Shown here in pieces: positions 5,290-5,602 of a stretch of 5,602 bases of DNA (the first letter of the stretch is position 1; every line of letters starts with the position of its first letter). The position numbers and the translations under genes are program-made. Source of the DNA: Chloroflexota bacterium (GTDB lineage Bacteria; Chloroflexota; Anaerolineae; UBA4142); assembly GCA_023380675.1 (NCBI GenBank), contig JAMCRS010000047.1:1-5602 (forward strand), read 5' to 3'. Under the pieces are notes generated by a model that was not told the DNA's origin, searched no databases, and was given only the letters and a program-made list of their open reading frames with translations.

Positions 5290-5602
5290 ATGTGTCCTTA
5301 CTTTTCGGTTATGATACTTTATAACCTTGCGCTCAACGCCGGCGAGCGAGAAATCCCTTCCGGAGTTGCCAGCCTGATCGTCGCATCGGCTCCCCCATCT
5401 ACGTCGCCTTGTTGGCTGTCGTCTTTCTGCACGAGCGATTGAGGCTCTGGGGATGGATTGGAATCCTGCTCAGCTTTCTCGGGGTCGCGCTCTTTTCGGT
5501 CAAGCCGGACAAAGGCTTTGCCTTGTCACCCAGCGCCGTGATGGTGCTCGCCCTTCCTGTATCTGGTGCCGGCGGCTGCATCTGGGGTTGTTTTTTGCGC
5601 GC
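5290..5602 (+). pseudogene. degraded EamA/DMT transporter gene, frameshifted, runs off the window
   Basis: Conceptual translation gives pieces of a two-domain EamA transporter in alternating frames. From about 5299 one frame reads YFSVMILYNLALNAGE and then VASLIVASAP. At the C5 run (5392-5396) the homology jumps frame and continues from 5394 as PIYVALLAVVFLHERLRLWG, WIGILLSFLGVALFSVKPDK and LSPSAVMVLA. The original frame meets TGA at 5440-5442. Reading CCC in place of CCCCC would join the two parts. From 5548 the first frame resumes as SPFLYLVPAAASG, which resembles the FLYLVP segment of the second EamA domain. If so, roughly the first two thirds of that domain has been deleted. The first helices are missing and there is no convincing start or ribosome binding site. 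A sequencing error at the C run could explain the frameshift alone, but not the missing N-terminus and internal gap. It is not a copy of the half-size EamA gene at 991-1407. Confidence 0.72.

Noticed and set aside
5305..5330. AT-rich TATGAT / TTTATAAC sequence as a promoter
   Set aside because: The stretch encodes the EamA-like VMILYNLALN segment of the pseudogene, and no suitable -35 element is present at proper spacing.
5047..5602. tRNA-Leu 3' end as an integration site for a mobile element
   Set aside because: I found no repeat of the tRNA 3' end downstream and no integrase gene in the window, although an element ending beyond 5602 cannot be excluded.

Overview
The window looks like a piece of a GC-rich chromosome from a member of the Chloroflexota, most likely Anaerolineae or a relative. 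This rests on the style of the Ssb, SecG and EamA-type proteins and on the solute-binding protein with an appended Ig-like domain, all of which resemble what I recall of that phylum. It is a recall-based judgement, not a search result. All intact genes are on the + strand. I see no CRISPR array, insertion sequence, phage gene or rRNA.

Layout. (1) Positions 1-590 form a single-gene unit for single-stranded DNA-binding protein (ssb), with a near-consensus promoter, a strong ribosome binding site and a classical intrinsic terminator. (2) Positions 611-1407 hold a second promoter, a 105-residue protein with eight cysteines that I do not recognise by function, and a half-size (five-helix) EamA/DMT membrane protein that starts at or just after the end of the first gene. 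(3) Positions 1408-1589 are a hairpin-rich, non-coding stretch in front of a stand-alone homocysteine S-methyltransferase (1590-2501). (4) Positions 2566-4994 form a third unit. A promoter drives secG, followed 23 bp later by a large membrane-anchored family 5 (peptide/oligopeptide-type) solute-binding protein with a disulfide-ready C-terminal domain. (5) Positions 5008-5160 are a compact tRNA-Leu(CAG) gene with its own promoter and terminator. (6) Positions 5161-5289 carry nothing I can identify. (7) From about 5290 to the window end lies a broken DMT/EamA transporter gene with a frameshift at a C5 run and probably an internal deletion.

The genes do not form one pathway. They are adjacent housekeeping units: DNA maintenance, one-carbon/methionine metabolism, protein export and translation. 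Two more unusual elements lie among them: the Cys-rich protein with its half-size transporter, and the structured leader of the methyltransferase gene. Nothing in the window amounts to a clearly new multi-gene system. The points most worth a second look are the Cys-rich protein, the alternative-pairing leader, the two-cysteine C-terminal domain of the binding protein, and the decaying transporter at the right edge.
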